25,004 bases of DNA from Lachnospiraceae bacterium (GTDB lineage: Bacteria; Bacillota; Clostridia; Lachnospirales; Lachnospiraceae). The number at the start of each line of letters is the position of its first letter. Position 1 is the stretch's first letter. The position numbers and the translations under genes are program-made. The stretch lies in NCBI GenBank assembly GCA_009774395.1, contig VSNQ01000065.1:1-25004 (forward strand), read 5' to 3'. Below the pieces are notes generated by a model. The model ran no database searches. It was not told the origin of the DNA and saw nothing but the letters and a program-made list of their open reading frames with translations. Below are positions 1 through 9,337 of this stretch, in pieces.

Positions 1-174
1 CAATAATAAATAAAATGCCTTATTTTCTTATGTTTGATTAGATGTTTTAACAATAAATAAGAGAAGTAACAAAAAAGGTATTTAATACAAAAAACAACAA
101 AGTTGGGAAAAAAGCAAAAATGAAAACAATAAGGAATCATAACAAAAAAGAAAACAATAAAAAGGACAATTACA

Positions 175-522
175 ATGAAACAAAAATATAAATTACTACT
201 TATAATTTTAATATTTATTATATTATCAGCTTTGGGATTTGTTTGTGGGAAACGCTATTTATACAAGCCTGCACTTAGCAAAAATGTAATACTATTTAGT
301 GAAAAAGAAAAAAATATCAAAACATCACCGCTTCATATTATAACGGTGAATACGAAATTAAACATACAAGAATCACAGCTTCAATATGGAAATCGTATGA
401 TTCAAGTCCCGCAAAATATTACAATACAGCAACAGCCGAAGGACAAGGACGCTTTGGCACTAGATCTATGTGGTGCAGAGATTATAAAGGACGATGACGA
501 AGAGGAAAAATGTGTGAAATAA
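175..522 (+). CDS. Hypothetical membrane-anchored protein, short paralogue of the next gene
   Basis: A 115-residue protein with no family that I recognise. The start is supported by AAGGA at 161-165, about nine bases before the ATG. Residues 5-24 are strongly hydrophobic and form an uncleaved signal or membrane anchor; the rest should lie outside the cell. The C-terminus is acidic (IIKDDDEEE). The stretch LQYGNRMIQVPQNITIQQQ resembles FTYGTLLVELPDGVTIEQR near the N-terminus of the 792-residue protein encoded at 713-3091, at a comparable distance from the membrane segment and followed in both by an acidic patch. It may therefore be a truncated or stand-alone copy of that N-terminal domain. Base composition is very AT-rich, like the two genes that follow. 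Function unknown. Confidence 0.6.
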   Translation: MKQKYKLLLIILIFIILSALGFVCGKRYLYKPALSKNVILFSEKEKNIKTSPLHIITVNTKLNIQESQLQYGNRMIQVPQNITIQQQPKDKDALALDLCGAEIIKDDDEEEKCVK

Positions 523-553
523 CAATAAATATAAGAGAATACACAGAGGCTAT

Positions 554-581
554 TTGACATGAATATAAGGTGTAGTATTTG
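554..581 (+). promoter_or_regulatory. Candidate sigma-A promoter upstream of the 792-residue protein gene
   Basis: A perfect TTGACA -35 hexamer (554-559) is followed after 16 bases by TATTTG (576-581), a weak -10 match. It lies in the 190-base gap before the gene starting at 713. This is position and consensus only; in such AT-rich DNA chance matches are common. Confidence 0.35.
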
Positions 582-712
582 TCGCTATATGTGCAATGAT
601 ATACAAATATTATGACAATGGTTTATATGTGAAATAAAGAGAATCAAGAGTGAAAGAATTTGACAAAACTTTCACAATTTGTTTGTGCCTTCGGAAAGGA
701 ATGGTGAAAAAC

Positions 713-3091
713 ATGAAATATCATAAGAAAGTAGGAACTACAACGATAATTGTAATTACCCTATTTGCATTTTTATACATCAGTAATTTGGTATGTCAAA
801 ATGTAAAATCTAGCAATTCATCCAATCAAATTTCAGCAAAGCAAATAACCTCCACTCATAATAAAATAACACAAGGACTAACAGTGTATATGCTTCCCGT
901 TATAAACGAAATGCGTCCTATGCAGAAAAACGTAGTTCATCTGACGCAAATTTCAACAACGCCGCAGCTTAATGGAAATAAATTTACTTATGGAACACTT
1001 TTGGTGGAGCTGCCGGACGGTGTAACTATTGAACAGCGTAGGTCGGAGGGAATTTACAATGTTGTTGATTTTATAAATACGAAGAATGACGAAAATAAAG
1101 AGAACAGTGCTTTTCACAACGCACCATTTCCTCCAAGAATATGGATTGCACATTATCAAGCTGATTATCCAAACGGATATATGCAGGGCAGTCAGTGGGC
1201 GGTGGCAAGCGCTTTGTTGGATATTTTGCCGGATACTGCACTGACACTGAAACGATATGTATTATTGGAGGATGCCTGCCGTTTTGGCTTTACATTTTTT
1301 GATGAAACGCAAAGAGGATATGTTATTGTATGCAATAACGAGGTATATTTGATTCAAGAAACGTATGCAGAAAGTTACGATAATTTTGGCATTTTATTAA
1401 AAAATGATGCAGTAAAATGTTTAGAGGATAATGATATAATTGGCGGATGGGAAAAATGTTTTGATTATGATACTATAAATGATAATTGCCAAAAGGTGGA
1501 GCAAGAGAATTCTTATTTGCTTGTAAAAGATAAGGGTAAATTGTATTTGTATCAAGATGGATATTTTGAAAGACCTTATCAAACTTTATTATCAGATATC
1601 AATGAATACCAGCAAGCCATCATTCAAGATTGCAATTTTGATAAATATCCTGATGTTGTGGTGGGAAACTCCTACTGTTTCTGGAATCCGCTGGATAAAA
1701 TATATGAATGCGCAGAGCTGCCTGAGGATTTTCCAAGGTATTATATGCAATATTTTCCTGACTCAAAAACCATATGGAGTTTTGATAAAATAGAACGAAA
1801 AGGCGTCGCAGATGATGACACTGATTATCAAGATTGGATAGAAGTATTATGGAAATGGGATAACCATGTTCCTGTGATTCAGCGCAAATGTGTTGCCCAG
1901 ATACGGGATAATACCGTAAGAATTTATGCATATGAAGGAAATGATTGTTTGTTTGATGCTTCTTTCTTGCTGGAACAATGGGAGCAAGGAAACAGTGAGA
2001 TACAAACACTGTATAAACAATTCTATCAGGGAATGGCATCGGAGAGAACTTATGGTATTTTACATAAAGTAGACAAGGAACTGGGATATATTCCGCAGGC
2101 ATTTTTAGACAATATTGCTGATGAAATATTGGGAATGGAAGAACTTGAAATGTCGAAAGAAAAGATAAAAGGAAAACGATTAACACAAGAAGAAGGTTTG
2201 GCGATTGCGGCGGAAAATATTAGTATGCGGTGTGAGATTGCATTTGTGGAAAAATACGGAGGCAGCTTTGAAATGGTAATGGCAGATTTGGATAACGACG
2301 GGATTTTAGATATTATTTCAGAGGAATATGGAGGCGGAACAGGCGGCTTTACCTACTATAATTTTTATAAAGGAAATCGGGACGGCACTTATCAGCAAAC
2401 AGATGGATTTGATGCAGTACAAGAGGACTTTGCAGTTCTTTCTTATGGCGGTAAAAACTATTTATATCGTAAGCTTTATGATTACGATAAGAAAATATGG
2501 AATGGTGTAAATATTTCGTATTTTGAGGAGGGAAGACTTACAGAATCCGCAGACTTGATTAAGATTCCTTTCGATTACAATATAAAATTGATAGAATGTA
2601 AGAAGAATCCATATCAAGCTCATGCGGAATGGATTCTGCAGAACAGCCATACATATAAGAAAGCAATTGACGAATATAAGATAATTGACGGAAGCGGTGA
2701 ACAATTGATTATAAAGGAAGGAAACAACAATATAGATAAAGTATATCGTTGTGACTTAAATAATGATGGTACAGCAGAAGAATATACGAAATATATTTGG
2801 CTTCCAAGTAATATAGCAACCATAGAAACGCTTATGTTTCAGGTAGATAATGAGGCAGTCAATGACAATATCAGTGAGGTTATATATTCCACAGAAGGCA
2901 GACCAATTATGATGTGGGTTGATACAGTTCAAGGAGAAAATATTATTCATGTAATTGCTTTGACAGGATTGGACGACTTTGAAATTACAGGGTTTGCAGT
3001 GCATGGTGAAGATTATGAAATGGTGTATCGTATTGGTGGCGAAGCGGTTTATGGTATAAAACAGACAAGGACACTGGGGCATTTTAGTTGA
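713..3091 (+). CDS. Large membrane-anchored exported protein with FG-GAP/VCBS-like loops
   Basis: A protein of about 792 residues, not assigned to a family. I start at the ATG at 713, because the upstream GTG (650) lacks a convincing ribosome site and the ATG at 701 directly abuts the AAAGGA at 695-700. Residues about 10-27 form one hydrophobic segment preceded by KKV, so the bulk is predicted to be extracytoplasmic. Three Asp-rich loops stand out: DCNFDKYPD near residue 306, DLDNDGILD at 525-533 and DLNNDGTAEE near 681. These resemble the calcium-binding loops of FG-GAP/VCBS beta-propeller repeats, and the second is followed by a Gly-rich FYKGNRDG stretch typical of such repeats. Only 27 bases separate it from the next gene, so the two are probably co-transcribed. 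Calcium binding is inferred. Confidence 0.7.
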   Translation: MKYHKKVGTTTIIVITLFAFLYISNLVCQNVKSSNSSNQISAKQITSTHNKITQGLTVYMLPVINEMRPMQKNVVHLTQISTTPQLNGNKFTYGTLLVELPDGVTIEQRRSEGIYNVVDFINTKNDENKENSAFHNAPFPPRIWIAHYQADYPNGYMQGSQWAVASALLDILPDTALTLKRYVLLEDACRFGFTFFDETQRGYVIVCNNEVYLIQETYAESYDNFGILLKNDAVKCLEDNDIIGGWEKCFDYDTINDNCQKVEQENSYLLVKDKGKLYLYQDGYFERPYQTLLSDINEYQQAIIQDCNFDKYPDVVVGNSYCFWNPLDKIYECAELPEDFPRYYMQYFPDSKTIWSFDKIERKGVADDDTDYQDWIEVLWKWDNHVPVIQRKCVAQIRDNTVRIYAYEGNDCLFDASFLLEQWEQGNSEIQTLYKQFYQGMASERTYGILHKVDKELGYIPQAFLDNIADEILGMEELEMSKEKIKGKRLTQEEGLAIAAENISMRCEIAFVEKYGGSFEMVMADLDNDGILDIISEEYGGGTGGFTYYNFYKGNRDGTYQQTDGFDAVQEDFAVLSYGGKNYLYRKLYDYDKKIWNGVNISYFEEGRLTESADLIKIPFDYNIKLIECKKNPYQAHAEWILQNSHTYKKAIDEYKIIDGSGEQLIIKEGNNNIDKVYRCDLNNDGTAEEYTKYIWLPSNIATIETLMFQVDNEAVNDNISEVIYSTEGRPIMMWVDTVQGENIIHVIALTGLDDFEITGFAVHGEDYEMVYRIGGEAVYGIKQTRTLGHFS

Positions 3092-3118
3092 TATAATAGA
3101 AAAGGATTCGTATTAGAA

Positions 3119-5041
3119 ATGAGATATGAAAGACAGGCAGACAGCACGAGAAATATAAAATCAAAGGGAAAAGACGGTGGCAGACAAACATGGACAAAAT
3201 TCATTTTGGTTTTCGTTGTTATTGCAGTATGTTTTATTTTTTTATTACAGACAAGTTATAAGAAGGAGTTTAGCACAAACTCGCTGATATATGGATCTGT
3301 TTTGCAGACAGAAGAAACCATACAGACAATGCAGCAGTCTGTGAGTCAATCTGTTGTTAATCATGTAAAAAAACTGCTGCCTCCACAGAATAATATTAGT
3401 TTGGAAACGGCAGATTTTATTGTTTCGGATAACCGCGGCGATACACAGCTTCTGGGGTATCAGAGTGCGGAAGTCTTTTTGGAGGATTTTGGCTTCTCCA
3501 AGAACAAACCATTTTATCAGTATTTTGATGAGGAGAGCGGTGCGCTGCAATTGGTACTTTACTATAATGAATATAATGGTATGGGCGGCGGCATTCGCTA
3601 TTATCCAAATAAAATAAACGGACAGCAGGAGAAGATAGCGCCGGAAGGATTTCTTTTTCAGGGAACGGATAAAATGCGGATAGAGAGCAGTTTCCTTAGT
3701 GAATTACAAGCGCGTGCGTCAGCAGACCCTTATGCGTTTTCTGATCCTTGCGGATATGATTCTGCTCAAGATACAGAGATAGAACAGTATCAGGAGAAAC
3801 GACAATATACTTTATATGGAAAGCCGCAGCATTACTTGGCACAGGGGCGGATAAGCTATCTTGATGAAGAGGGAAGCATATCGGATATTGTAAAAATTGA
3901 CTGGATTTATCGTGAAGACCAGTCGTTGAAACAGCGCAGTTATGTCCGCAATTATGGTGTATATGATACTTGCAATTCGGCAGTGCAGGGATATTATGAT
4001 TTGCAAGGACGTATTGCCTATGAAAATGGGTATATTACACATGGAAGTTTGGATTATTACTATATTTATAAGGAAGCATCAATGATGCCAGATTATTATT
4101 TATATATCGATCACAATCTTGACAGACTGTACGTGGAATTTTTATCAAGCCATGATATAGCACCCAATGCAGACGGAAAACAGTATGGTTATGTTGGGCC
4201 ATCATGGGCGGATAATCCGTTTGCACAAGCAGCAAAAGCCGCGGGCAATTATGGCAGTTCTGAGGATATTACGCACACATATCAAGCAGATTATGACGGG
4301 GATGGAGCAGAAGAAGCCTTTGTAATTGTAGGGAAATGGTCAGACCCTTATGGAGCTCCTTCTTTGGATATGATAATGGGTGAACTTTATTTTGTGGATA
4401 GCAATTATACTGTAAAACGATTAAGTGGATTAGGAGGTGTCTATAAAGCACAGCAGCAGTATATTAAGCAGGATGAGAAAATCTATTTATTTTTAAGTCA
4501 TGATATTGGTATGCCGTGGATTACGGATGTAATGACAGTAAAGGATGATCAGCCTGTTGACCTTTCTTATTTGCCGGCTTCTATGCGTATTGATAGTGAG
4601 GGGCAGATAATGATAACGGAGGATACTTATGACAGTACACTTGAACTTGGTTGGGAATTGGGTGCGGGAAAGGTATTATTTACAGGGCACACATGGAAGC
4701 CGTATCCTTTTGAATTTAATCATGAGCAATGGAGAGAACTATCTGCGCGGGAATTGACAAAGGAGGAAGTGGAGGCAATAGCACCGATTCCCCAATTTTT
4801 AGACTTGGAACAATATGAATCGGTTCAATATATTCTGCGCGAAAATGATGAACTCAATATTAATATGGCAAAAATGAATGCGGAGTGGAATTGTATCAAT
4901 CTTCATTATAGCACGTTCCGCTTAGGAGAAGCACAGGAATGGGAATACGTAGAAAGTGAAGAGTTGGGATATTATAATATCCAGCTTACTGGGGAAAGCC
5001 ATTGGGATTATTTAGACAATATAATAGCGAATGAAAAATAG
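3119..5041 (+). CDS. Membrane-anchored exported protein with one DxDxDG-type loop
   Basis: A 640-residue protein of unknown function. AAAGGA at 3101-3106 lies 12 bases before the ATG, rather far, but no better start is present. A basic N-terminus (residues 1-26) is followed by a hydrophobic segment at about 27-44, predicting one membrane anchor with the rest outside. The loop DYDGDGAEEAFVI at about residue 391 has the same D-x-D-x-D-G then hydrophobic pattern as in the previous protein, with which it shares overall design (anchor, then a long aromatic-rich exported region). The two are likely partners in a two-gene operon just upstream of the Ter locus. No catalytic motif was seen. Confidence 0.68.
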   Translation: MRYERQADSTRNIKSKGKDGGRQTWTKFILVFVVIAVCFIFLLQTSYKKEFSTNSLIYGSVLQTEETIQTMQQSVSQSVVNHVKKLLPPQNNISLETADFIVSDNRGDTQLLGYQSAEVFLEDFGFSKNKPFYQYFDEESGALQLVLYYNEYNGMGGGIRYYPNKINGQQEKIAPEGFLFQGTDKMRIESSFLSELQARASADPYAFSDPCGYDSAQDTEIEQYQEKRQYTLYGKPQHYLAQGRISYLDEEGSISDIVKIDWIYREDQSLKQRSYVRNYGVYDTCNSAVQGYYDLQGRIAYENGYITHGSLDYYYIYKEASMMPDYYLYIDHNLDRLYVEFLSSHDIAPNADGKQYGYVGPSWADNPFAQAAKAAGNYGSSEDITHTYQADYDGDGAEEAFVIVGKWSDPYGAPSLDMIMGELYFVDSNYTVKRLSGLGGVYKAQQQYIKQDEKIYLFLSHDIGMPWITDVMTVKDDQPVDLSYLPASMRIDSEGQIMITEDTYDSTLELGWELGAGKVLFTGHTWKPYPFEFNHEQWRELSARELTKEEVEAIAPIPQFLDLEQYESVQYILRENDELNINMAKMNAEWNCINLHYSTFRLGEAQEWEYVESEELGYYNIQLTGESHWDYLDNIIANEK

Positions 5042-5130
5042 CAGGGCAGTATAGCAGTAATTCTACAGAATTGATTTTTCCTGTTTCCATTGGATAATTG
5101 TGCCGACAAATGGACATATTTTGTCAAAAT

Positions 5131-5149
5131 TGCACAAGATATTCGTGCA
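5131..5149 (+). promoter_or_regulatory. Inverted repeat upstream of the Ter-locus protease
   Basis: TGCAC-N9-GTGCA lies in the 268-base gap (5042-5309) between the exported-protein pair and the protease gene, about 160 bases before the protease start. The gap is AT-rich and holds several imperfect promoter-like hexamers downstream, such as TTGTCT near 5191, but none with a clean -10. The dyad could be a regulator site for the Ter operon. No regulator can be named. Confidence 0.25.
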
Positions 5150-5309
5150 TAAAATCTTAAAATTTTCTTTAATTGAAGTATCTTTGAATAAATTGTCTAG
5201 CATATTTTGTGCTTATGTGATATGATAATTGCAAATTGATTATTTTCGAATTAAAATTGGAAACAGAACTGCAAAAAGGTTTCTTATTTTGCAGGTAAGG
5301 AATTGGAAT

Positions 5310-6959
5310 ATGGGATACCATTATATTGAAAAAAGAATCAACTCCATAAGCCTGAACTCTATCAATGCCTTTGCCAATATCGTGGGCAAGGCAGACCAGA
5401 ACTGCAAAGAGGTTTTTTTCCTAAGTGTGCTGGGCGTAAACGGTATGTATCGGGAGGATATTGCAGAATTGGATAAGTCGCTTATGCAGAAAGCGGCGCA
5501 GGGTCAGGCGGTCTATTATCGTTTTTTGGGGTTTCCGCAGTTGACGGAAGCACAGGATATTCAGGTTTATTCTCAATACTATGACAATTGGATACAAAAC
5601 GGGAAGACAGTGCTTTTTACGAATCATTTAAAAAGCAGTGATGGTTTGGAGGATATCATAGGCACAGCGGTTTGTAAAGTTTTGGAGTCGTATCATACAT
5701 ATCATCCGAATGCAAGTGCGTCTATGGAGAAAAATTTCGTGGTAAAGCTGCTGTTTTGGTTGGATAATATGGGATATGATTTTATAAAAAATCCCAAGGC
5801 AGATTTGATAAGAAAATGTGTAATTCATAATGTAACAAAAGAGCAGGAGTATTATTTTTGTTATTTGCTGGTTCTTTTGGGGATAGATGTGCTGCTATTG
5901 CAGAATAAGTCGGATATTGATGAGAAAGCAAAGAAGCTGGGGATAATACAGGAGATTGTTATTGGTGCTTTCCGAGAAATTGAACTGCCAAAGTATAATA
6001 GAAACCAGTATAGTAATGTGATAAGTAATGGCAGTGAAAATGAATGTGAGAATAAAAATTTCAGCAATGCTTTAGGTAGTAATTCTCGAAACTATAATGT
6101 AAATGCAGTTAGAAACAGCAACCAACAGCAAAATTGTGAAAATCGTCAGCATAATAACCAAGAACCCCGTAAAATCGTAATCAAAATACCGCGTCACCAA
6201 GGGCATGATGCGCACGCTGCACAACAGAAACAAAGTATGGCACTACAGCCAGACTCCGGTTGGACAGCCATGCAGCCTTCAGATGGAACAAACTCTAGCG
6301 ACCAAAGGAGGGATTCTTCTATATGGAATCGTCCATCTGCTACATCCGCACAAGGAAACAGAAGTTCTATACAGCCAGCAGCTTCTTCAGCAGAACTTGC
6401 CTTTGAGGATTTGGCGCTGCGGGCTTCCTCGATTGTAATGATTGCAATTCATGATAAATCGGGAAAGATTGTTGGCAGCGGTTCTGGTATTATGGTGGGG
6501 CGGGATGGATATATTTTAACAAACAATCATGTTACTTGTGGGTCATACTATTCTGTGCGGATCGAGGATGATAATACGGCTTATAAAACAGAGGAATTAA
6601 TTAAATATAATTCCGTTTTGGATTTGGCAGTTATCCGTATTGACAGACAGCTTCAGCCGCTTCCCATTTATCAGGGGCGCAAGCCGCTTGTAAGAGGACA
6701 GAAGGTGGTGGCAATTGGCAGCCCGCTGGGGTTTTTTAATACGGTGTCAGATGGCATAATATCGGGATTTCGTAAAATAGACAATGTGGATATGATACAG
6801 TTTACCGCACCAATTTCGAATGGCAGTTCTGGCGGCGCAGTGTTAAATATGCAGGGCGAAGTGGTCGGCATTGTCACACTGGGATTTGATGAGGGACAGA
6901 ATATTAATCTTGCTGTTGGCTATGAATTTATTCATGGATTTGTAAGAGGTTTTCAATAA
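5310..6959 (+). CDS. Trypsin-like (HtrA/S1C-type) serine protease with N-terminal YceG-like module
   Basis: A protein of 549 residues when started at the ATG at 5310 (AAGGA at 5297-5301, eight bases before); the open frame continues upstream only from a TTG without a ribosome site. The C-terminal domain (about 365-549) carries a complete catalytic triad in HtrA-type motifs: His407 in TNNHV, Asp438 in LDLAVI and Ser507 in NGSSGGA. No PDZ domain follows. Residues about 235-365 are an Asn/Gln/Ser-rich low-complexity linker. The N-terminal 200 residues are not HtrA-like; residues 139-203, ending GIDVLLLQNKSD, resemble a module found three times in the neighbouring YceG-like protein. No signal peptide or membrane segment is visible, so it is probably cytoplasmic, unlike most HtrA proteases. 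As first gene of the Ter cluster it likely acts with YceG/TelA/TerD; its substrate is unknown. Confidence 0.85.
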   Translation: MGYHYIEKRINSISLNSINAFANIVGKADQNCKEVFFLSVLGVNGMYREDIAELDKSLMQKAAQGQAVYYRFLGFPQLTEAQDIQVYSQYYDNWIQNGKTVLFTNHLKSSDGLEDIIGTAVCKVLESYHTYHPNASASMEKNFVVKLLFWLDNMGYDFIKNPKADLIRKCVIHNVTKEQEYYFCYLLVLLGIDVLLLQNKSDIDEKAKKLGIIQEIVIGAFREIELPKYNRNQYSNVISNGSENECENKNFSNALGSNSRNYNVNAVRNSNQQQNCENRQHNNQEPRKIVIKIPRHQGHDAHAAQQKQSMALQPDSGWTAMQPSDGTNSSDQRRDSSIWNRPSATSAQGNRSSIQPAASSAELAFEDLALRASSIVMIAIHDKSGKIVGSGSGIMVGRDGYILTNNHVTCGSYYSVRIEDDNTAYKTEELIKYNSVLDLAVIRIDRQLQPLPIYQGRKPLVRGQKVVAIGSPLGFFNTVSDGIISGFRKIDNVDMIQFTAPISNGSSGGAVLNMQGEVVGIVTLGFDEGQNINLAVGYEFIHGFVRGFQ

Positions 6960-7021
6960 GTAAATTTTTAATAGGCAAATTTTTAATAGGAAAATTATCA
7001 ATGGGCAAATTTTCAATAGGC
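6947..7021 (+). repeat. Tandem array of a 15-bp unit between the protease and yceG-like genes
   Basis: Four consecutive 15-base units (6962-6976, 6977-6991, 6992-7006, 7007-7021) follow the pattern AAATTTTTAATAGGC with few changes. A more divergent unit at 6947-6961 overlaps the last codons and stop of the protease gene, suggesting that the array expanded from the gene's own 3' end. It fills nearly the whole 87-base gap to the next ATG (7047). No dyad symmetry suggests a terminator. Confidence 0.8.
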
Positions 7022-7046
7022 AGATACTTGAGGTGAATCGGGAAAA

Positions 7047-9317
7047 ATGTTTGAACGCAGGACGTTAAGCAGTTTAAATGATTATTTTATAAAATATAAA
7101 GATCGCAGGGAAAAAGGCGTATATCTGTATCGAATCAATGGCTACAATGATAGTGTGAAAGATTTTTTGATAAAGTATTATGAGGAAGCAAGACGGACAG
7201 GTGTTGTGATTGAGGGCAGAATCCCGAATCCGGACGGAAAACAGCTTTCGTATTACGGGGAGATAATGGGCACAGAGTTTCGGCTGGACATGGCATTTTT
7301 GGAGAAAAGCCTGAAAAAATGGCTGCCGAGAATGAATGATTACCAGCGTAAAAATTTAACTGCGGCACTGTATGATACTTTAATGCAGATGCGTACAGAG
7401 GGAAAAAATGACAATATGCTGCGCAATGCGTATATTAAATTTATGTGTTGGCTGTACTATAAATTTGAGCGTGTTGTCAATCTGCTTGGGGAGAATACAA
7501 TTCCCAAAATTTTGTATGAGGGTACTGTAAGCACATATGAATTAAAACTAATTACGATGCTGTCGAAATCGGGCTGTGATGTTGTATTGCTACAGTATCA
7601 AGGTGATAATGCCTATGCTGCAGTGGATAGAGGAATGGCATATTCTGACCGCTTTGATCAGGTGGGGCTTGGCGCATTTCCGGAAGGTTTTAGTATGAAA
7701 ATGCTGCGTAAGGAATTGGAGGAACGCAGCAATATAGAACGTTTGTATGGAACGCCGCCGAAATGGATGAACTGCACCAATGCATGGATGGAGGGGAGCG
7801 GACTTCTGGATATTGTGAAACCTGCCGCAGAACGAGGAAGCGACAGCCGTTTTTTCTATAATGGTTTTCTGCGGATTTGGGGTGTGGAGGATAAGCTGAC
7901 CTATCTAAACGACCTGTATCAATTTTACAGAGAGTTTGTTCAGGCAAAACGAAATCTCGTGATTGCTGAGCAAATGCTGCCACCGCCAGCTAATGAGGAG
8001 ATTGCCGCAGTACGGCGCAAAAATTATGAAAATGCCAGTCAGATGGCAGCAGATATATCAGCGAATATAATATATGCCGCAGACAATGAATTGCAGAAGC
8101 TTATGAAAAAAGCGTTTATGGATACCATGCTTGCGGAAGCAAAATCATCTGGCGAGTCGTTAAACCGGCTTGTCAATAAGGCGGTCTATATGATTTGCTG
8201 GTTAAGGCGTTATGCAGACAAATTATTTAAAAATCTAAGGCTGCCCAATACGGCGTGTTTTATTTATCTTGGCGGCTGCCGCAATGATAATGAGGCATTG
8301 TTTTTGCAGTTGCTTAGTCTGCTGCCGGTGGATGTGGTGGTGCTGGTGCCCGACCAAAACAGCCAGTGCTGTCTGTCAGCATCCAATCTGTATGAAATCC
8401 ACTATGAAGATTCCTTGACCGTGGAGAAATTTCCGCGCGACAGCAACGGGATGCATATGGCAACAGCCGCATATCATGCCGAGCGGGATTTAGATACGAT
8501 GATGTATCAGGACTCCGGAATGTATCGCAACCGCCAGTATCAGAAAGCTGTTTCGGTCACGCTGCAATGCATTTATGAAGAAATTGCATTGCTTTGGGAA
8601 CAAGAAATGCGCTTCCGTCCAAACTTTAATGTTACGGATTCCATTGTAACGCTTCCGGTGCTTTTTGCTAAAGTATCGGGGGTAAAAGAGGGCAGAGTGC
8701 CGGAATATTGGTCGGAACTCAAGAAATTAATGACGCCGGATACCATTGTAATAAAAGGCGCACCCTATATTCGCAGAGAGGACAGTAATCCGATAAAGGC
8801 ATATGTGGCTGGTTTTTTAAAAAATGGTAAGCTGCTGCGGGACAAAATTAAGGAACACAGCTGTTATGCATATGGTGTTCTGCGTGAGGAAGTGCAGGAG
8901 CATATTTTGGATAAACTGCAAATGTTGATCGATTCACAAGTGATAGAGGGCACATTTCAAAACGGAACGGAGTTTACCATAACGGCAACGATTTTGAACT
9001 TAAATAGAGATATTGTTCGTCTGATACAAAAATTTGATTTTACGCAGAAAAATCCGAAATTGATTTATATTAATACTTCAGAGGGAATGATTTCGCAGGA
9101 GGATAGTATTTTAACCGCATTTTTGAACTTAGTCGGCTTTGATGTGGTATTTTTTGTACCGACAGGATATCAGTGTGTGGAGAAATATTTTGCCAAAAAA
9201 GTAATGGAGGAATATCAGATTGGGGAGTACTTATATGATTTAAGTATCCCCAACTTTGATAAAATTTCTGTGAACGCGCGCCGTTCATGGAAAGAACGTA
9301 TATTCGGAAGAAGATAA
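7047..9317 (+). CDS. YceG-like Ter-system protein
   Basis: A 756-residue soluble protein assigned to the YceG-like family of Ter stress loci by overall character and by its position directly before a TelA/YceH homologue, as in Bacillus yceG-yceH. The start ATG has GAGGTGA 10-11 bases upstream. Three segments look like repeats of one module: residues 128-187, 377-438 and 649-708. Each has an amphipathic helix, then a hydrophobic strand, a short loop, a helix and a final hydrophobic strand: GCDVVLLQYQGD, PVDVVVLVPDQN and GFDVVFFVPTGY. The helix-strand alternation suggests Rossmann-like folds. It follows the protease gene after the 15-bp array and precedes telA by 20 bases. Biochemical function of the family is unsettled; it is usually proposed to be part of a stress or metabolite-producing complex. 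Confidence 0.75.
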   Translation: MFERRTLSSLNDYFIKYKDRREKGVYLYRINGYNDSVKDFLIKYYEEARRTGVVIEGRIPNPDGKQLSYYGEIMGTEFRLDMAFLEKSLKKWLPRMNDYQRKNLTAALYDTLMQMRTEGKNDNMLRNAYIKFMCWLYYKFERVVNLLGENTIPKILYEGTVSTYELKLITMLSKSGCDVVLLQYQGDNAYAAVDRGMAYSDRFDQVGLGAFPEGFSMKMLRKELEERSNIERLYGTPPKWMNCTNAWMEGSGLLDIVKPAAERGSDSRFFYNGFLRIWGVEDKLTYLNDLYQFYREFVQAKRNLVIAEQMLPPPANEEIAAVRRKNYENASQMAADISANIIYAADNELQKLMKKAFMDTMLAEAKSSGESLNRLVNKAVYMICWLRRYADKLFKNLRLPNTACFIYLGGCRNDNEALFLQLLSLLPVDVVVLVPDQNSQCCLSASNLYEIHYEDSLTVEKFPRDSNGMHMATAAYHAERDLDTMMYQDSGMYRNRQYQKAVSVTLQCIYEEIALLWEQEMRFRPNFNVTDSIVTLPVLFAKVSGVKEGRVPEYWSELKKLMTPDTIVIKGAPYIRREDSNPIKAYVAGFLKNGKLLRDKIKEHSCYAYGVLREEVQEHILDKLQMLIDSQVIEGTFQNGTEFTITATILNLNRDIVRLIQKFDFTQKNPKLIYINTSEGMISQEDSILTAFLNLVGFDVVFFVPTGYQCVEKYFAKKVMEEYQIGEYLYDLSIPNFDKISVNARRSWKERIFGRR

Positions 9318-9337
9318 GAAAGGAGAATTTATAAGGA

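Noticed and set aside
120..191. A 23-codon frame beginning MKTIRNHNKKEN before the first gene
   Set aside because: No ribosome site, composition follows the local A-rich background, and it overlaps the better supported gene at 175.
1620..2186. A 188-codon minus-strand frame inside the 792-residue protein gene
   Set aside because: It is antisense to a well supported gene, without a ribosome site or recognisable domain.
5229..5309. Upstream extension of the protease frame from a TTG
   Set aside because: No ribosome site precedes it, whereas the ATG at 5310 has AAGGA at the right distance.
6947..7021. CRISPR-like array
   Set aside because: The 15-base units are directly abutting with no spacers and no dyad, and no cas gene is present.
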